The position numbers and the translations under genes are program-made. Shown here in pieces: positions 20,477 to 30,115 of a DNA stretch of 64,000 nucleotides (its first letter is position 1; every line of letters begins with the position of its first letter). Location: positions 124,001-188,000 of the forward strand of contig JFLT01000186.1 of NCBI GenBank assembly GCA_000634195.1. The letters run 5' to 3'. The notes below the pieces were generated by a model, which was not told the DNA's origin, ran no database searches, and saw only the letters and a program-made list of their open reading frames with translations. The DNA is from Prochlorococcus sp. scB243_495D8. Lineage in GTDB: Bacteria; Cyanobacteriota; Cyanobacteriia; PCC-6307; Cyanobiaceae.

Positions 20477-21862
20477 ATGACCAAAAACTTTAGGATTGAA
20501 AAAGATAGTATGGGAACAATAGAGGTTCCCATGGAAGCTTTGTGGGGCGCTCAAACACAAAGATCGATAATAAATTTTTCTATTGGAGAAGAATTAATTC
20601 CAATTGAGTTAATTTATTCACTGACCCTCATAAAAAAAGCTGCTTCAATTGCGAATTTCAATTTAGGTTTAATAGATAAAAGGAAAAAAGATTTGATTGT
20701 AGAGGCATGTACGGAAATACTTGGTGGGCTTCACGATTCACAGTTTCCTTTAAAGGTTTGGCAAACAGGTAGTGGCACGCAAACAAATATGAATGTTAAT
20801 GAGGTAATTTCAAATATTGCAGCTTTAAAAACTAATTCAGAGCTTGGTAGTCATAAACCAATTCATCCGAATGATGATGTAAATAAATCTCAGTCAACTA
20901 ATGACACTTTTCCTGCTGCCATTCAAATATCTGTTGTTAATGAAATAATCAAAAATTTAGTTCCAACGATCAGAGAACTTACTAAAATCATTGATAAAAA
21001 AAGTGAAGAATGGAAAGACCTTATAAAGATAGGAAGAACCCATTTTCAAGATGCAGTTCCCCTTACTTTTGGGCAAGAAATATCAGCATGGTCAGAGCAA
21101 CTTAAGGATGCTGAGAATGCAATTATTATGAGTCTGAATGAATTGTATTTCTTACCTCTGGGAGGAACTGCGGTTGGTACAGGGATTAATTGTCCAAAAG
21201 GATTTTGTGAAGAGTCTATAAAATCAATTTCCGATGATACTAATCTAATGTTCTATAAATCAAAAAATAATTTTTCTATCATGGCCTCGCATGATCGTCT
21301 TGCTCAAGTAATGAGTCAGATAAAAATATTAGCAGGTGCATTATTTAAAATTTCAAATGACATAAAAATTCTATCTTCTGGTCCAAGATCAGGGATATAT
21401 GAATTAATTATTCCTCAAAATGAACCTGGAAGTTCTATTATGCCGGGTAAAGTGAATCCAACTCAATGCGAAGCCTTATCAATGGTTTGTACTCAGATAA
21501 TGGGTCTTGAATATGCAGTCTCAATGGCAAATGCTAGCGGCACTTTACAGATGAATGAATATAAGCCTCTTATTGGATTTAATATTCTCACAAGTTTAAA
21601 ATTACTTAAAAATGTAATAGAAAACTTCAGAATAAAATTAGTTGATGGGATGGAACCTAATCAAAAGAGAATGAAGTTAAATTTAGAAAATTCACTAATG
21701 TTGGTTACAGCCTTAGTACCAAAAGTTGGTTATGAAAAAGCAGCTAAAATTGCAAACCTTGCCTTCAAAGAATCATTAAATTTAAAAGAGGCAACAATTA
21801 AATTAGGTTATTTAAACGAAGATGAATTTGATGAATCAATGAATTTCAATTCAATGATTTGA
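20477..21862 (+). CDS. fumC: fumarate hydratase class II
   Basis: Interconverts fumarate and malate, 461 residues, the iron-independent class II enzyme. The signature GSSIMPGKVNP is at 318-328 with the catalytic loop Ser. His189 lies in GRTHFQDAVPLT, and the substrate site is TGSGTQTNMNVNE (97-109). It starts 48 bases after purB on the same strand. It is convergent with the helicase gene, 10 bases apart. Confidence 0.97.
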   Translation: MTKNFRIEKDSMGTIEVPMEALWGAQTQRSIINFSIGEELIPIELIYSLTLIKKAASIANFNLGLIDKRKKDLIVEACTEILGGLHDSQFPLKVWQTGSGTQTNMNVNEVISNIAALKTNSELGSHKPIHPNDDVNKSQSTNDTFPAAIQISVVNEIIKNLVPTIRELTKIIDKKSEEWKDLIKIGRTHFQDAVPLTFGQEISAWSEQLKDAENAIIMSLNELYFLPLGGTAVGTGINCPKGFCEESIKSISDDTNLMFYKSKNNFSIMASHDRLAQVMSQIKILAGALFKISNDIKILSSGPRSGIYELIIPQNEPGSSIMPGKVNPTQCEALSMVCTQIMGLEYAVSMANASGTLQMNEYKPLIGFNILTSLKLLKNVIENFRIKLVDGMEPNQKRMKLNLENSLMLVTALVPKVGYEKAAKIANLAFKESLNLKEATIKLGYLNEDEFDESMNFNSMI

Positions 21863-21872
21863 TTAAAAAAAT

Positions 21873-24599
21873 TTAAAAATTATTGTCAATTCTTTTTGTT
21901 GCAGGATTAATATCTTCAGAGACTTTTATAAGATCATTAGATTCAGAAACAGGAAAACGATTAATAGCTTTTAATGCCAGCTTAGCTTTGCTTTTTAATT
22001 TATTACTAACACCAATACAGTATTGCACTTGAGAAAGGACATCAATTGATCTTCTAATAATCCTCACTACATCACCTTCGTCTAATGAAGTATTAAAAAC
22101 CAAATCTTTCCATTTTTTTCCTCTTGCCCATTCAGAAATAATTCCAGTCAACTCTATTTCTAAATAGATAGGAATTTCAATATGAAACTTATTTTGTTGA
22201 AAAGAGACTAATTTTCTTAAACCATCTAATTCATTAAAAACATCTATTACCTTTAAGGAAGGCTTGAAATTACACCAAAGATTAGGCCTCCTTACATCAA
22301 CACATATAGCTTGAATAATTGCAGCTAACTCAGGAGGATCTAAATCGTCTAAATAACCACTAACTAAAACAAGGCCAATCCATAATTCATTTTCACTTCT
22401 TATTGCACCAACTGTTTGTCCAACTTCTGTCAATTCCAAATCATTTAAACAACCAAAATGATTCAAAATTTTAATCAAATCAGTAAAAGTTCTCCAGTTA
22501 TTATTTTCTTTATCCTCAAGAAGTTTTTTTCTAATATTTATTTCTTGTTCAACATCAATAATTCTTTTTCTATATTTCTTTAATTTCTTGGAGTCTCCAA
22601 ATCTGTGTGCAGGATGATCAGTAACTTTTTCTTCTAAATTATTAATTTGTTGCTTTTGTGCCAAAACTTCCGTAGTCAAATCATATTGTGGAGTTTGTAA
22701 ATCATTTTTTTTAGAAACTTCTAAAATTAGATCCGCATAACACTGCGACATATCATCTCCCCTAAATACCTCTCCAGAAAAATACATCTTTGGCACTTCA
22801 AGTCCTAAGACATCAATTACATCCAAATCATTAAAAATACTTACTATGTATGAGGGTTTTATAAGAATAAATAAATTATCAATTGTCAAACACAATAAAC
22901 TCTTAATTTTTTGCGATTCATATATTTTCCTACAAATTAATCCTGGAACAATTTTTCTTTTTATTTGGGGAGCTTTGATTGAAATTAAGCTTCCATCTTT
23001 AATATATGGAAGTGCATTAGTTATCTCATCTGATAATTTTTCTGCTGATTGTTTTTCTAAAATTTTCAAGAGTCTTCTCTCTTCTTTAAGACGATTTTTT
23101 AACTTTTCGTATGCATCAAAATCTTTCCATGAAACATTAGATGTAATTTTTTTTAACTCAATTAAATCCTTATCTAAATTTTCAAGAATTATATTCTCAC
23201 CTGATGATTCACCTAAATATAAAAAACTACCAAAACTTCTTTTAATTAGTTCTTTAGACTTTTCTAAAGTATAACTTTGTAAAAGATTAAGTACCATTCC
23301 ATAGCTTGGAGTGAATTGACTTTCTAAAGCATTTGGTTTACTTATAGCCAGTGCACTTGCTTCTTTGGCACCTTCGAATCTTGTTTGTAATGTAACAACA
23401 TATCCCTGGGTATCTTTTCCTCTTCTTCCAGCTCTTCCTGACATTTGCAAAAATTCACTGCTAAATAATAATCTATGACCTTCTTCTGTCCTTTTTGATA
23501 AAGAAGAAATAACTGTTGTTCTTGCGGGCATATTTATTCCTGCAGCAAGAGTTTCAGTTGCAAAAACAACTTTTATTAAACCTTGCTGAAATAATTCCTC
23601 AACCAATTCTTTCCATGCAGGCAATAATCCAGCATGATGAGATGCAATACCGCGTTTTAATGCCTCGCATTGAGATTTATCTTTAATTGCTTCCTGATTA
23701 TTTTTAAGATAAACATCTAATTTTTGGGATATCATACTTGCTTCTGAATAACTTACCAAAGTTAAATCTTTTATATTCTCAATAGCCTTGTCGCATCCTC
23801 TTCTACTAAAAATAAAATAAATAGCTGGCAACATATTTCGTTCAGCTAGTTTCGAGATCACAAAGCCAATTGAGGGAGACTTTGGTTGCATTATCCTGCC
23901 CACTTTTCCTCTTATTTTCTGCCCTTTAGGAGCTCTCCAAATCTTACAGTTTGGATGAATTCCATTACCCTTATTATTTAAAAGTGGATGAAGGCCTTTA
24001 ACACTACAAAAAATAAAATCAAGTGGGACTGGTCTCTTATCACTATTAATTAGTGCTGTGGGCCCATGAACTTTTTCTATCCAATTTTGCAATTGATCTG
24101 CATTGGCTATTGTTGCTGATAAAGCTATTATTTGAGTTCTAGTAGGGCAATGGATTATAGTTTCTTCCCAAACTGTACCTCTTTGGGGGTCATTCATATA
24201 ATGACATTCATCAAGAATTACAGATTCTAAATTTTCTAAGGGATCATCAAATTCATCAAATTCGCCATAAAGCATGTTCCTAAAAATCTCAGTTGTCATG
24301 ACTAATATTGGTGCTTCTCTATTTATGCTTATATCTCCTGTCAAAAGTCCAACTTTATCCTTACCGTATTGATTAGCAAAATCTCTAAACTTTTGGTTTG
24401 ATAGGGCTTTTAAAGGTGTTGTATAAAAAACTCTGCTGTCATGAGATAAGCCTCTATATATAGCAAATTCACCTATCAATGTTTTACCAGAACCTGTTGG
24501 TGCTGTTAAAACAACAGAATTTCCGCTATTAATAGCTCGTATTGCTTCTAATTGGAAATCATCTAGCGGAAAGGGGAAATATTCCTCTAAATTAAGCAA
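21873..24599 (-). CDS. Ski2-like DEAD/DEAH-box RNA helicase with DSHCT domain
   Basis: Superfamily 2 helicase of 908 residues, likely acting in RNA turnover. Motif I is APTGSGKT at 33-40, motif II is DECH at 130-133, motif III is SAT at 161-163 and motif VI is QMSGRAGRRG near 388-397. The C-terminal third, about 740-890, resembles the DSHCT domain of Ski2/Mtr4 proteins and includes the IRSENELWIGLVLVSGYLDD stretch. Cyanobacteria and plastids (ISE2) carry this type. The exact substrate is unknown. It is divergent from the biotin operon. Confidence 0.9.
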   Translation of the reverse strand: MLNLEEYFPFPLDDFQLEAIRAINSGNSVVLTAPTGSGKTLIGEFAIYRGLSHDSRVFYTTPLKALSNQKFRDFANQYGKDKVGLLTGDISINREAPILVMTTEIFRNMLYGEFDEFDDPLENLESVILDECHYMNDPQRGTVWEETIIHCPTRTQIIALSATIANADQLQNWIEKVHGPTALINSDKRPVPLDFIFCSVKGLHPLLNNKGNGIHPNCKIWRAPKGQKIRGKVGRIMQPKSPSIGFVISKLAERNMLPAIYFIFSRRGCDKAIENIKDLTLVSYSEASMISQKLDVYLKNNQEAIKDKSQCEALKRGIASHHAGLLPAWKELVEELFQQGLIKVVFATETLAAGINMPARTTVISSLSKRTEEGHRLLFSSEFLQMSGRAGRRGKDTQGYVVTLQTRFEGAKEASALAISKPNALESQFTPSYGMVLNLLQSYTLEKSKELIKRSFGSFLYLGESSGENIILENLDKDLIELKKITSNVSWKDFDAYEKLKNRLKEERRLLKILEKQSAEKLSDEITNALPYIKDGSLISIKAPQIKRKIVPGLICRKIYESQKIKSLLCLTIDNLFILIKPSYIVSIFNDLDVIDVLGLEVPKMYFSGEVFRGDDMSQCYADLILEVSKKNDLQTPQYDLTTEVLAQKQQINNLEEKVTDHPAHRFGDSKKLKKYRKRIIDVEQEINIRKKLLEDKENNNWRTFTDLIKILNHFGCLNDLELTEVGQTVGAIRSENELWIGLVLVSGYLDDLDPPELAAIIQAICVDVRRPNLWCNFKPSLKVIDVFNELDGLRKLVSFQQNKFHIEIPIYLEIELTGIISEWARGKKWKDLVFNTSLDEGDVVRIIRRSIDVLSQVQYCIGVSNKLKSKAKLALKAINRFPVSESNDLIKVSEDINPATKRIDNNF

Positions 24600-24738
24600 T
24601 AATTGTGATTGAAGAGAGGATGAGTTAACTTCTTAATATATGATCTATATAGATATTAATAAACAAAAAATACCTTGCAAACTTTAATAGTAAATCTAAA
24701 TCTTTTTAATTAAATCCAAAATATCTTATTTTGCCAAA

Positions 24739-25878
24739 ATGAAAAAAGTAAAAATTCCAAAAAATAGAATCCGTAAATTAAAAACATTTTCTTTAGGTAA
24801 AAAATCCTTCGAACTTCTAAGTTTAAATTCGCAAAATAAAAAACTTATAGACCTATGCAGTAATGATTATTTTGGATTAAGCAGGGACAAGGATTTAATA
24901 AAAGCTGCTTACGAAATAAGCTTGTTAGAAGGCATTGGTTCAGGAAGCTCTCGGTTTATTACAGGTTCAAGACCAATACATAAATTATTAGAAACAGAAC
25001 TTGCCAAGTGGCTTGATCAAGAGAAAGTATTACTTTTCCCAAGCGGATTTCAAGCAAATATAGCCGCTATCCAGGCTTTAGCAAACAGAAATAGTATCGT
25101 AGTAGCAGATAAATTAATCCATAACTCTTTATTGGTTGGAGTCAAAGCTGCTCAGGCAAAACTAGTTCGATTCGCACACAATAATTCAAAAGATTTAGAA
25201 GATAAAATTATTAAATCTAACCCCACAAAAAATTCCATTTTAGTTGTTGTTGAATCTCTTTATAGCATGGAGGGATCAATTGCTCCGCTCAAAGAAATAA
25301 CGGAAATTTGCAAAAAAAATAGTGTTCAATTATTAGTTGACGAAGCTCATGCAATTGGGATCTTGGGGCCTGAAGGCAGGGGTTTAAGTTTTAATTATCG
25401 TTCAGATATAACAATGATTACTGGAACTTTTGGAAAAGCATTTGGAAGCGGTGGAGCTTTCATAGCTTCCAATTCAGAAATTGGAGAATATCTTATCCAA
25501 ACAAGTGGTGCATTTAGATATACAACCGCACTTGCGCCATCTTTAGCTGCGGGGGCACTAGAGGGTTTAAAAAAAATTTTAGAAAATAAAGAATGGGGTA
25601 ATGATTTGTTATCTTCTGCGAATTTATGGAAAGATGAAATTATTAAAAATTTTAATTTTCCAGTTCAGGGAGATTCTCACATTTTATCAATTATTGTTGG
25701 CCAAGAAGAGAAAGCAATTTATTTACAAAAATATCTCGAAGAAAATGGTTTTTTAGCAATTGCGATAAGACCTCCAACTGTTCCAGTGGGGCAATCAAGA
25801 ATCAGAATAACAATACGAAGGAACTTAAATTTTAATCTTCTAATTAATTTTATTGCTGTATTAAAAGATTTTAAATGA
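24739..25878 (+). CDS. bioF: 8-amino-7-oxononanoate synthase
   Basis: PLP enzyme condensing pimeloyl-thioester with alanine, the first step of biotin ring assembly. It has 379 residues of the alpha-oxoamine synthase family. The PLP lysine is Lys233 in GTFGKAFGSGG, the ring-stacking His lies in DKLIHNS, and Asp201 is in DEAHAIG. It is the first gene of a five-gene biotin operon and overlaps bioK by four bases (25875-25878). A 139-base AT-rich divergent region separates it from the helicase. Confidence 0.95.
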   Translation: MKKVKIPKNRIRKLKTFSLGKKSFELLSLNSQNKKLIDLCSNDYFGLSRDKDLIKAAYEISLLEGIGSGSSRFITGSRPIHKLLETELAKWLDQEKVLLFPSGFQANIAAIQALANRNSIVVADKLIHNSLLVGVKAAQAKLVRFAHNNSKDLEDKIIKSNPTKNSILVVVESLYSMEGSIAPLKEITEICKKNSVQLLVDEAHAIGILGPEGRGLSFNYRSDITMITGTFGKAFGSGGAFIASNSEIGEYLIQTSGAFRYTTALAPSLAAGALEGLKKILENKEWGNDLLSSANLWKDEIIKNFNFPVQGDSHILSIIVGQEEKAIYLQKYLEENGFLAIAIRPPTVPVGQSRIRITIRRNLNFNLLINFIAVLKDFK

Positions 25879-26579
25879 AACAAATTATTACTCAACATGG
25901 GTGGGGACTAAATAAATATTTCTGGGATGATTATAAAGTTGATTTTTTAAATAATAATTGGCATTGGCAAGATAATGAAAGGGGCTATTTTTCCACAAAT
26001 AATTATCAAGCAAAATGGATTAAAAGCGAATCTAAAAAAGAAATCAGAATGACTTTATGCCATTCATTTGGTTTTCATTTAATGCCAAAAAAAATTTTAA
26101 AAGAAGCAACTCATATTGTTCTTATAAATTCTTTTAATAATTTTCTTCCTTTAAGTTATAAAAGAAACTTTATTTTGAGGTCTCTAAAAAGAATGGAAAC
26201 AAAAATCATAAATGATGAACCGAAGGATATGTTAAAAGAATTTATATATAGATCATTTATGCCAAATCATATGAATAATAGTTTTAAAAATATCTTTTAT
26301 AAAAGTCTAGAGAGTTTAAATAAAACTCTTCTTTTAAGTGATTTAAAAGAACTTTACATCAATAGGGATTTTCCAGTTTTTTTAAGAAAAGATTGCAAAA
26401 TTATTTTTATAAAATCAGAAAATGATTTGATTCTTGACAACGAATCAAATAATAACTTTTTAGATTCCTTAAATAAAACACTTGAAAGGAAGCCAATTTT
26501 AATTAAATTAGCTCAACAAGGTCATTGCCTGAATAATTTAAATTTATACGAGATCTTACGTAATAAACTTAAGGATTGA
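25875..26579 (+). CDS. bioK: BioK-type pimeloyl-[acyl-carrier protein] methyl ester esterase
   Basis: Predicted alpha/beta-hydrolase of 234 residues that would cleave pimeloyl-ACP methyl ester, a job done by BioH in E. coli. The likely nucleophile is Ser64 in LCHSFGFH, an elbow that departs from GxSxG. Asp184 or Asp188 (SENDLILD) and His217 (QQGHCLN) complete a plausible triad. The gene lies between bioF and bioC with a four-base overlap and a one-base gap. BioK is the cyanobacterial isofunctional replacement described for Prochlorococcus and Synechococcus. I assign it by position, fold and triad, since overall similarity to other esterases is low. Confidence 0.8.
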   Translation: MKQIITQHGWGLNKYFWDDYKVDFLNNNWHWQDNERGYFSTNNYQAKWIKSESKKEIRMTLCHSFGFHLMPKKILKEATHIVLINSFNNFLPLSYKRNFILRSLKRMETKIINDEPKDMLKEFIYRSFMPNHMNNSFKNIFYKSLESLNKTLLLSDLKELYINRDFPVFLRKDCKIIFIKSENDLILDNESNNNFLDSLNKTLERKPILIKLAQQGHCLNNLNLYEILRNKLKD

Positions 26580-26580
26580 A

Positions 26581-27339
26581 ATGGATAGTAAAAAGTGGAG
26601 TGAAAAAATACAAAATAATTTCAATGATGCTGCATATCGGTATTTAGAGCATTCAAATATTCAGAAATTTTTTGCAAAAAAGATTGTTCATCTTATCAAA
26701 GAATTAAATCCCCAAAAAAAAGGTGAATGGATAGATCTAGGATCAGGACCAGGACTATTAGCAGATGAAATAGAAAACATTTCTTCCCAAAAAGTATCCA
26801 GAATTGATTTCAGCAAGAAAATGCTTCTTGAGAATAAATTATCTAGAAAAAAAATTTTATGGGATTTAAATAATGATTTACCTCCTGAAATAAATAACTG
26901 TTCTCTATTAACATCTAACTTTTGCATACATTGGTTAAACAACCCAGAAAAGATAATAAAAAATTGGTTTAGCAAATTAACACCTGGAGGGGTTTTAATC
27001 ATTTCATATCCAACAAAAGATTGTTTTCCTGAATGGAAAGATACTTGTAAAAAAATTGACATTGAATATAGTGGTCTTGATTTCCTTTGCTCTAAAGAAT
27101 TATTAAAAGATTTCAAATTAACTGAAATACATTATTCAAAACAGTTTAATTATCTTGAAAATTTTGAAGATGTATATAAACTTTTTAGAAGCATTAAAAA
27201 TGTGGGAGCACAATCAACATACTGTAAACGCAAAACAGTGAAAGAGTTAAAGGAAATTCAAAAGTTTTGGCCAAAGAATTACAATAATACAGTGAACCTT
27301 TCATGGCAAATTGAGATTCAAGTAATAAAGAAATTATGA
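26581..27339 (+). CDS. bioC: malonyl-[acyl-carrier protein] O-methyltransferase
   Basis: SAM-dependent methyltransferase that caps malonyl-ACP so that fatty acid synthesis can build the pimeloyl chain. It has 252 residues. Class I motif I is WIDLGSGPGLL at about 50-60, followed by an acidic motif II (RIDFSKKM) and a post-I LLTSNFCIHWL segment, typical of BioC. Its substrate cap is removed by the adjacent BioK. It overlaps bioD by four bases. Confidence 0.92.
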   Translation: MDSKKWSEKIQNNFNDAAYRYLEHSNIQKFFAKKIVHLIKELNPQKKGEWIDLGSGPGLLADEIENISSQKVSRIDFSKKMLLENKLSRKKILWDLNNDLPPEINNCSLLTSNFCIHWLNNPEKIIKNWFSKLTPGGVLIISYPTKDCFPEWKDTCKKIDIEYSGLDFLCSKELLKDFKLTEIHYSKQFNYLENFEDVYKLFRSIKNVGAQSTYCKRKTVKELKEIQKFWPKNYNNTVNLSWQIEIQVIKKL

Positions 27340-28001
27340 GTAGTCACAAAAATTTTTTCAAATTTATAATTTGTGGAACAGATACTGATATTGGGAAAAC
27401 TTTAATAAGCTCTTTTTTCGTTAAAGGATTAAATTCCTTTTATTGGAAACCTATTCAAAGTGGGATTGAATCGCAAACTGATAGTCAAACTGTTGAAAAA
27501 CTTGCACAAGTAAGTAAAGAGAAAATAATCAAAGAAGCTTATGTATTTACAAAACCTCTATCTCCGCATTGGGCTGCTGAAATAGATCAAAAAGCTATTA
27601 ACTTTAACAAGTTGAGATTACCAAAAGTGCAAGGCTCACTAATTATAGAAACTGCAGGTGGGTTAATGGTTCCAATAACACGAAATTTTTTGCAAATAGA
27701 TCAAATAAAAGAATGGAATCTTCCGGTAATACTTGTATGTAAGAGCTCACTTGGCACTCTTAACCATACCCTACTTAGTATTGAGGCCTTAAAACGAAGA
27801 AATATTGAGATTTTAGGTTTAGTAGTCAATGGCGAAAAACACTTGGATAATCCAAAAACTCTAGTCGATTTTAGTGGTATTCCATTAATTGCTGAATTTC
27901 CTTACATCAAAAAAAAGGACTCAAATAATTTAGATATACTATGGAAAGAACTAGATATCAAGAATAAGTTGATCTCATTATTAAACTCAAAAATAAGTTA
28001 A
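27336..28001 (+). CDS. bioD: dethiobiotin synthetase
   Basis: ATP-dependent carboxylase that closes the ureido ring from DAPA and CO2. It has 221 residues with the P-loop GTDTDIGKT at 14-22, the substrate lysine in FYWKPIQSG and the segment ETAGGLMVPI. It starts within the bioC stop (four-base overlap), and the bioA ATG follows immediately after its stop. Length is normal. Confidence 0.95.
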   Translation: MSSHKNFFKFIICGTDTDIGKTLISSFFVKGLNSFYWKPIQSGIESQTDSQTVEKLAQVSKEKIIKEAYVFTKPLSPHWAAEIDQKAINFNKLRLPKVQGSLIIETAGGLMVPITRNFLQIDQIKEWNLPVILVCKSSLGTLNHTLLSIEALKRRNIEILGLVVNGEKHLDNPKTLVDFSGIPLIAEFPYIKKKDSNNLDILWKELDIKNKLISLLNSKIS

Positions 28002-29303
28002 ATGAAATCTTTGGATTCAAAAACTTCAAATCAAGATTGGCACCCAAATATTTGGCCACCTTTTACGCAAATCAATAACAGCAAACCACAGATAGAAGTA
28101 ACTCATGGTAAAGATGCCCTCCTATTTACTAAAGATCCTGAAAAAGAACTAATAGATGCAATTAGTAGTTGGTGGGTAACTCTTCATGGTCATAGTAACG
28201 AATATATTGCGGATGCCATTTTTGATCAATCAAAAAAACTTGAGCAAGTTATATTTGCTGATTTCTTACATCCACAGGCAAAAAAATTAGCGGAAAGACT
28301 TAGTGAATTAACAAAACTAGAAAGATTATTCTTTTCTGATAACGGTTCTACTGCAGTGGAAGTCGCTTTAAAAATTGCCTTCCAATCATGGCAAAATAGA
28401 GGAGAGACAAGGACTCAAATAGTAGCTTTTGATGGCGCCTATCATGGTGATACATTTGGCGCAATGGCTTTAGGTGAAAGAAATATTTTTAATGAGAATT
28501 TCGATAATCTTATGTTCCCAGTTAGAAGAGTCCCATGGCCTTCAACTTGGATGAACGACGAAGAAGTAGAAAATAAAGAAAATAAGGCGATTCAAAAATT
28601 AGAAACTCTACTTAAAACTCCAACAGTTGCAGTAATTCTTGAGCCACTTGTTCAAGGAGCAGGAGGGATGAATATGGTTAGGCCTCAGTTTATAAAAAAA
28701 GTTTCAGAAATTATAAAAAATAATAATTCTTTGTTAATTGCCGATGAAGTATTGACTGGGTTTGGAAGATGTGGAACCCTTTTTGCTTTTCAAAAGGCAA
28801 AAATCATTCCTGATTTAATAAGTATTTCAAAAGGTTTAACTGGTGGATTTTTACCGATGGGAATAACTTTATGTAAAGAAAAAATTTTTCAATCCTTTAT
28901 TGATGATTCCCCAAGAAAAACTTTTTGGCATGGACATAGTTTTACTGCTAATCCTTTAGGTTGTGCCGCAGCAAATGCTAGCCTTGATTTATTAGAAAAA
29001 GAACCACAAAAATATCTTTCATTTGAAGAAAAACATTTATCTCATCTAATTAAATTTAAAAACTTACCCTATATAAAGAAGGTAAGAGTATCCGGCACAA
29101 TTGCTGCCTTCGATTTAGATATTGGGAACAAAAAAGGTTATTTCAATAATATTGGGAAAGAAATAAAGAGTCTTGCAATGGAGCAAGGTTTATTCATTAG
29201 GCCCCTCGGGAATGTTATTTACCTCTTGCCGCCTCTCTGTATAACAGATGATCAATTGGGGAAAAGTTACTGGATAATAAGGCAAATCTTAGACAATCTT
29301 TAG
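28002..29303 (+). CDS. bioA: adenosylmethionine-8-amino-7-oxononanoate aminotransferase
   Basis: Class III PLP aminotransferase making DAPA with SAM as amino donor. It has 433 residues. The PLP lysine is Lys277 (ISISKGLTGG), Asp248 lies in IADEVLTGFGR, and a substrate-contacting WW pair is present (ISSWWVTLHG). It is the last gene of the biotin operon, with no gap after bioD. bioB, the final step, is not in the window. Nine bases separate its stop from the convergent DUF3143 gene. Confidence 0.95.
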   Translation: MKSLDSKTSNQDWHPNIWPPFTQINNSKPQIEVTHGKDALLFTKDPEKELIDAISSWWVTLHGHSNEYIADAIFDQSKKLEQVIFADFLHPQAKKLAERLSELTKLERLFFSDNGSTAVEVALKIAFQSWQNRGETRTQIVAFDGAYHGDTFGAMALGERNIFNENFDNLMFPVRRVPWPSTWMNDEEVENKENKAIQKLETLLKTPTVAVILEPLVQGAGGMNMVRPQFIKKVSEIIKNNNSLLIADEVLTGFGRCGTLFAFQKAKIIPDLISISKGLTGGFLPMGITLCKEKIFQSFIDDSPRKTFWHGHSFTANPLGCAAANASLDLLEKEPQKYLSFEEKHLSHLIKFKNLPYIKKVRVSGTIAAFDLDIGNKKGYFNNIGKEIKSLAMEQGLFIRPLGNVIYLLPPLCITDDQLGKSYWIIRQILDNL

Positions 29304-29311
29304 ATAGAAGT

Positions 29312-29569
29312 TTAAGGTCCCTGCAGTATTGCATTTTCCACATCTTCTCTATTTATGCAGTAGGAAAAAAGTCTTTTGGTTTCTTGTCCTTCACTTTCCC
29401 ATATAACACTTAAATCTTCTTGTTCAAAAATAATAGTTGCATTCCAATTTGAAAGTAACAGATACCATTTAGATGGATTATTAATATCCTTAACAGCACC
29501 TAAATCAGTTAGCCACAATTCCAATGATTGAAGTGAATTTTGATTGATAGGTTTTTTAGAGGGATTCAC
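29312..29569 (-). CDS. DUF3143 family protein
   Basis: Small conserved cyanobacterial protein of 85 residues that I recognise as DUF3143 from its pattern: SLQSLELWLTDLGAVKD, then SKWYLLLSNWNATIIFEQEDLSVIW. It is soluble, with no cysteine cluster or membrane segment. It lies 16 bases downstream of a J-domain protein on the same strand; the pairing suggests a shared transcript. Function is unknown. Confidence 0.75.
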   Translation of the reverse strand: MNPSKKPINQNSLQSLELWLTDLGAVKDINNPSKWYLLLSNWNATIIFEQEDLSVIWESEGQETKRLFSYCINREDVENAILQGP

Positions 29570-29585
29570 AGACTTTTTTAAAAAA

Positions 29586-30026
29586 TTATTTAATTAGCCA
29601 AAGCGGTATTGTCTCTAATTCTTTTCCAGTAAAAGAAGCAATAAAAATTGAACCAATTAAACTTATAGAGATGATAATAATTAAAAGAAACAACGAAAAC
29701 AATTCTCCATTCGAAAAAGGTCTTCTATTTCCTATTAAATTTTGATTATTAGAATCGATTACGAAATTATTTAAAACGTTAGTATTTTTTGTAATCCTAG
29801 AGTTTTCTTTTAGTTTGTCATCATATATTTTCCTTAAATTACTATTATTTAAATGTTCATAAGCTTCAAGAACTTCTTGAAATTTACTTTTAGCAACTTC
29901 TATTTCTAATGAAGTTGTATCGGGATGTAATTCAATAGAAAGTTTACAAAATGCCTTTCTTAATTCATGATTGGATGCATTTTCATTTACACCTAAAATT
30001 TTGTAATAGGAAGTTTCCCCTTTCAA
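29586..30026 (-). CDS. J-domain (DnaJ-like) protein with C-terminal membrane anchor
   Basis: The 146-residue protein has an N-terminal J-domain (about 5-68) with the HPD motif at 34-36 (IELHPDTTS), which stimulates Hsp70 ATPase. A polar linker follows, then one C-terminal hydrophobic segment (about 110-133, LFSLFLLIIIISISLIGSIF). It lacks the Gly/Phe and zinc-finger regions of true DnaJ, so it is a type III J-protein that probably recruits DnaK to a membrane. The partner and client are unknown. It is divergent from rsmG. Confidence 0.85.
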   Translation of the reverse strand: MKGETSYYKILGVNENASNHELRKAFCKLSIELHPDTTSLEIEVAKSKFQEVLEAYEHLNNSNLRKIYDDKLKENSRITKNTNVLNNFVIDSNNQNLIGNRRPFSNGELFSLFLLIIIISISLIGSIFIASFTGKELETIPLWLIK

Positions 30027-30115
30027 AATAATCTTTTATTAATATTGTAATTCTAATAAATTTTTACTAAATAGAATGTATTTAATGGATGGTTAAAATT
30101 CATATTTATAAAGAA

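Noticed and set aside
22846-23274. 142-codon plus-strand frame inside the helicase gene
   Set aside because: Antisense to a conserved helicase; Phe/Ser/Ile-rich composition is typical of a shadow of a Lys/Glu-rich gene.
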